DNA from: Ignavibacteria bacterium UBA5771
Lineage (GTDB): Bacteria; Bacteroidota; Ignavibacteria; Kapaibacteriales; UBA2268
Assembly (NCBI GenBank): GCA_002418685.1
Contig: DIEP01000030.1
Coordinates: 1-15,338, forward strand
Reading direction: 5' to 3'
DNA: 15,338 nucleotides
Position 1 is the stretch's first letter. The number at the start of each line of letters is the position of its first letter. Positions 13,952-15,338 of the stretch are shown piece after piece. The position numbers and the translations under genes are program-made. The notes under the pieces were generated by a model. It searched no databases. It was not told where the DNA came from and saw nothing but the letters and a program-made list of their open reading frames with translations.

Positions 13952-15063
13952 TGACCGATACCGAAGCAATGCAAAGAGCATTGGGTTTGGCAAAGCGTGG
14001 AACGGGATTTGTTAGTCCTAATCCACGTGTTGGTGCTGTAATACTTGATGAAAATGGGAATATCATCTCCGAGGGTTGGCATAAAAAATATGGCGGACCT
14101 CACGCAGAAATCGAAGCAATAAATAATGCCAATCGTGATAATTTTAGCAATTGCACCATAGTCTTAAATCTTGAGCCATGCTCCCATTATGGCAAAACTC
14201 CACCTTGCGTGGATGCGATTATCCAAAAAAAATTCAAACGTGTGGTTATTGGAATGACAGATCCAAATCCATTAGTGTCAGGGCAGAGCATTCAAAAGCT
14301 TCGCAGAGCTGGAATTGAAGTCGAAGTCGGAATTCTTGAAAATGAATCGCAACAAATTAATAAAGCCTTCGCAAAATGGGTTGTCCAAAAAGAGCCGTAT
14401 ACAATTTTAAAGATCGCTCAATCAATTGATGGGAATATTGCATTGAAAAATGGCATAAGCCAATGGATAACGTCGGGTGAATCGCGTAGCAAAGTGCAAA
14501 TCTTGCGTTCAGAAGTCGATGCAATTTTAATCGGCAGAAACACTGCAATTGCAGATAATCCAAAATTAACTGTGCGAGACCTCGATTTGCCAAGCCCAAA
14601 GCGAATTATATTGGATTCGCATTTATCATTACCGCCAAACTTGGAAATCTTTACTGATGACAACAAAAGCAATACCTATATTGTGTTTGATGAAAATTTA
14701 ATCAATTCGAAGCAAGTTAAATACTTTGCAGAAATTGGCGTTCAATCCATTCCTATTAAATTGAATTCTGATAATGAAATTGATCTGAAGAAATTGATAA
14801 AAAAATTAGGTGCAGAATTTTCAATTACATCATTAATGGTTGAAGGTGGCGCCAAATTATTTTCAAATTTCGTTCGAGAGAATTTAGCACATGAATTACA
14901 TTTATTCGTAGCACCGAAAATATTAGGGAATGGCTTGCACACCTTCGGCGAATTGAACTTTACACAAATGCAAGAAGCAATAAAATTGCAAGTAAATTCA
15001 CTCGAGAAATTAGGGGAAGATATTTATATAATTGCTACTCGAGCAATCGTCTCCAATGATTAA
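13951..15063 (+). CDS. ribD: Bifunctional riboflavin biosynthesis deaminase/reductase
   Basis: RibD deaminates diaminohydroxyphosphoribosylamino-pyrimidine and then reduces the ribosyl side chain, two consecutive steps from GTP to riboflavin in the cytosol. The N-terminal deaminase domain (about 1-140) has the zinc site HAE (His51, Glu53) and PCSHYGKTPPC (Cys77 and Cys86). The C-terminal reductase domain (about 148-368) has KIAQSIDG, SQWITS, RSEVDAILIGRNT with ADNPKLTVR, and VEGGAKL near 298-304. Length (370) is normal for the fused enzyme. I chose ATG 13951, with GGGGAG (13941-13946) four bases upstream; a TTG immediately before it would add one residue. It overlaps the lipoprotein gene by one base. 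No FMN riboswitch is seen. No other rib gene is in the window. Confidence 0.95.
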   Translation: MTDTEAMQRALGLAKRGTGFVSPNPRVGAVILDENGNIISEGWHKKYGGPHAEIEAINNANRDNFSNCTIVLNLEPCSHYGKTPPCVDAIIQKKFKRVVIGMTDPNPLVSGQSIQKLRRAGIEVEVGILENESQQINKAFAKWVVQKEPYTILKIAQSIDGNIALKNGISQWITSGESRSKVQILRSEVDAILIGRNTAIADNPKLTVRDLDLPSPKRIILDSHLSLPPNLEIFTDDNKSNTYIVFDENLINSKQVKYFAEIGVQSIPIKLNSDNEIDLKKLIKKLGAEFSITSLMVEGGAKLFSNFVRENLAHELHLFVAPKILGNGLHTFGELNFTQMQEAIKLQVNSLEKLGEDIYIIATRAIVSND

Positions 15064-15224
15064 ATAATAATGTGAAAAACACATCTTGCGAAAGTTGAAA
15101 TTGGTGATTTCTTACTAAGTTAGTAATAGCAATAATTGCACTTGCGAGAAAAATCCCATAGGGAAAGTCTTGATTATATAAGTTAGGAGAATTCTGCAAG
15201 TTCGCACAGTTCAGATACTTACCA
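15064..15224. other. Convergent spacer between ribD and ruvC
   Basis: These 161 bases separate two genes that run towards each other. ATGTG/CACAT (15070-15084) is a small hairpin just after ribD, without a U-tract. TTACTAA-G-TTAGTAA (15112-15126) is a perfect 7-bp palindrome around one base. CTTGCGA occurs twice. I see no strong intrinsic terminator for either gene. Confidence 0.4.
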
Positions 15225-15338
15225 TTATGGTTTGATTACCTTGTCGGGATTTTGATTGATATAATCAGCCCAAGATTTGATTTTGGAAGTGTTCGAACCT
15301 GATGATTGTTTATAGAAGTGGCAAATCGCAAGAGATAA
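15225..15338 (-). CDS. ruvC: C-terminal fragment, probably Holliday junction endonuclease RuvC
   Basis: On the minus strand, 37 codons are open from the window edge to TAA at 15225-15227. They begin LSLAICHFY and end with SWADYINQNPDKV then IKP. RuvC proteins end with a catalytic Asp in a 'DALAxAxCH' helix, and Bacteroidota versions continue with a 'SWxxFIxxNPDRV' type tail, which this matches. The catalytic Asp would lie just outside the window. RuvC resolves Holliday junctions with RuvAB. Most of the gene is missing here, so the name rests on the tail pattern alone. Confidence 0.65.
   Translation of the reverse strand, partial: LSLAICHFYKQSSGSNTSKIKSWADYINQNPDKVIKP

Overview
The window is about 15.3 kb of AT-rich bacterial DNA. 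It looks like a member of the Bacteroidota or a close FCB relative (the Ignavibacteria/Kapabacteria side is possible). Three predicted secreted proteins end in type IX secretion (T9SS) type A sorting domains. Two minus-strand genes have TAnnTTTG-type -7 promoter boxes. An ECF sigma operon carries a DUF4252 protein. No phage, transposase, CRISPR array or rRNA/tRNA gene is visible. The assignment rests on protein style only.

Layout. 1-321: no supportable gene. 322-876: HdeD/DUF308 membrane protein. 877-1292: long spacer with a probable minus-strand gene remnant (890-1093) and a hairpin repeat (1154-1202). 1293-2024 and 2042-2695 (+): a small Cys-rich T9SS cargo, then 17 bases later a LexA/UmuD-like S24 protein with no recognisable DNA-binding domain. 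2811-7124 (-): a 1437-residue secreted protein with about five DUF11-like domains and a T9SS tail, with a clear terminator. 7367-8044 (+): queE. 8296-10359 (+): a T9SS-exported Asp-box (BNR) propeller protein with 13 Asp-boxes in about 14 repeats. 10360-10603: spacer with a second copy of the hairpin repeat. 10604-12163 (+): operon of ECF sigma factor, anti-sigma-like membrane protein and DUF4252 protein, closed by a terminator. 12274-13041 (-): predicted outer-membrane barrel. 13142-15063 (+): BsuPI-like lipoprotein overlapping ribD. 15225-15338 (-): C-terminal end of a gene that reads like ruvC, cut by the window edge.

How the parts work together. Metabolic and housekeeping genes (queE for queuosine/7-deazaguanine, ribD for riboflavin, ruvC for recombination) are scattered singly among cell-envelope and secreted proteins. 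The only clear multi-gene regulatory unit is the sigma/anti-sigma/DUF4252 operon, where all three reading frames overlap. The T9SS machinery itself is not in the window, so the three cargo proteins depend on genes elsewhere.

Several start codons were moved from the longest reading frame to a better-supported ATG: 7124 for the DUF11 protein, 13142 for the lipoprotein and 13951 for ribD. I do not see a complete novel defence or mobile system. The least conventional items are the helix-turn-helix-less S24 protein paired with a Cys-rich cargo, the decayed gene at 890-1093, and the ECF-DUF4252 operon.
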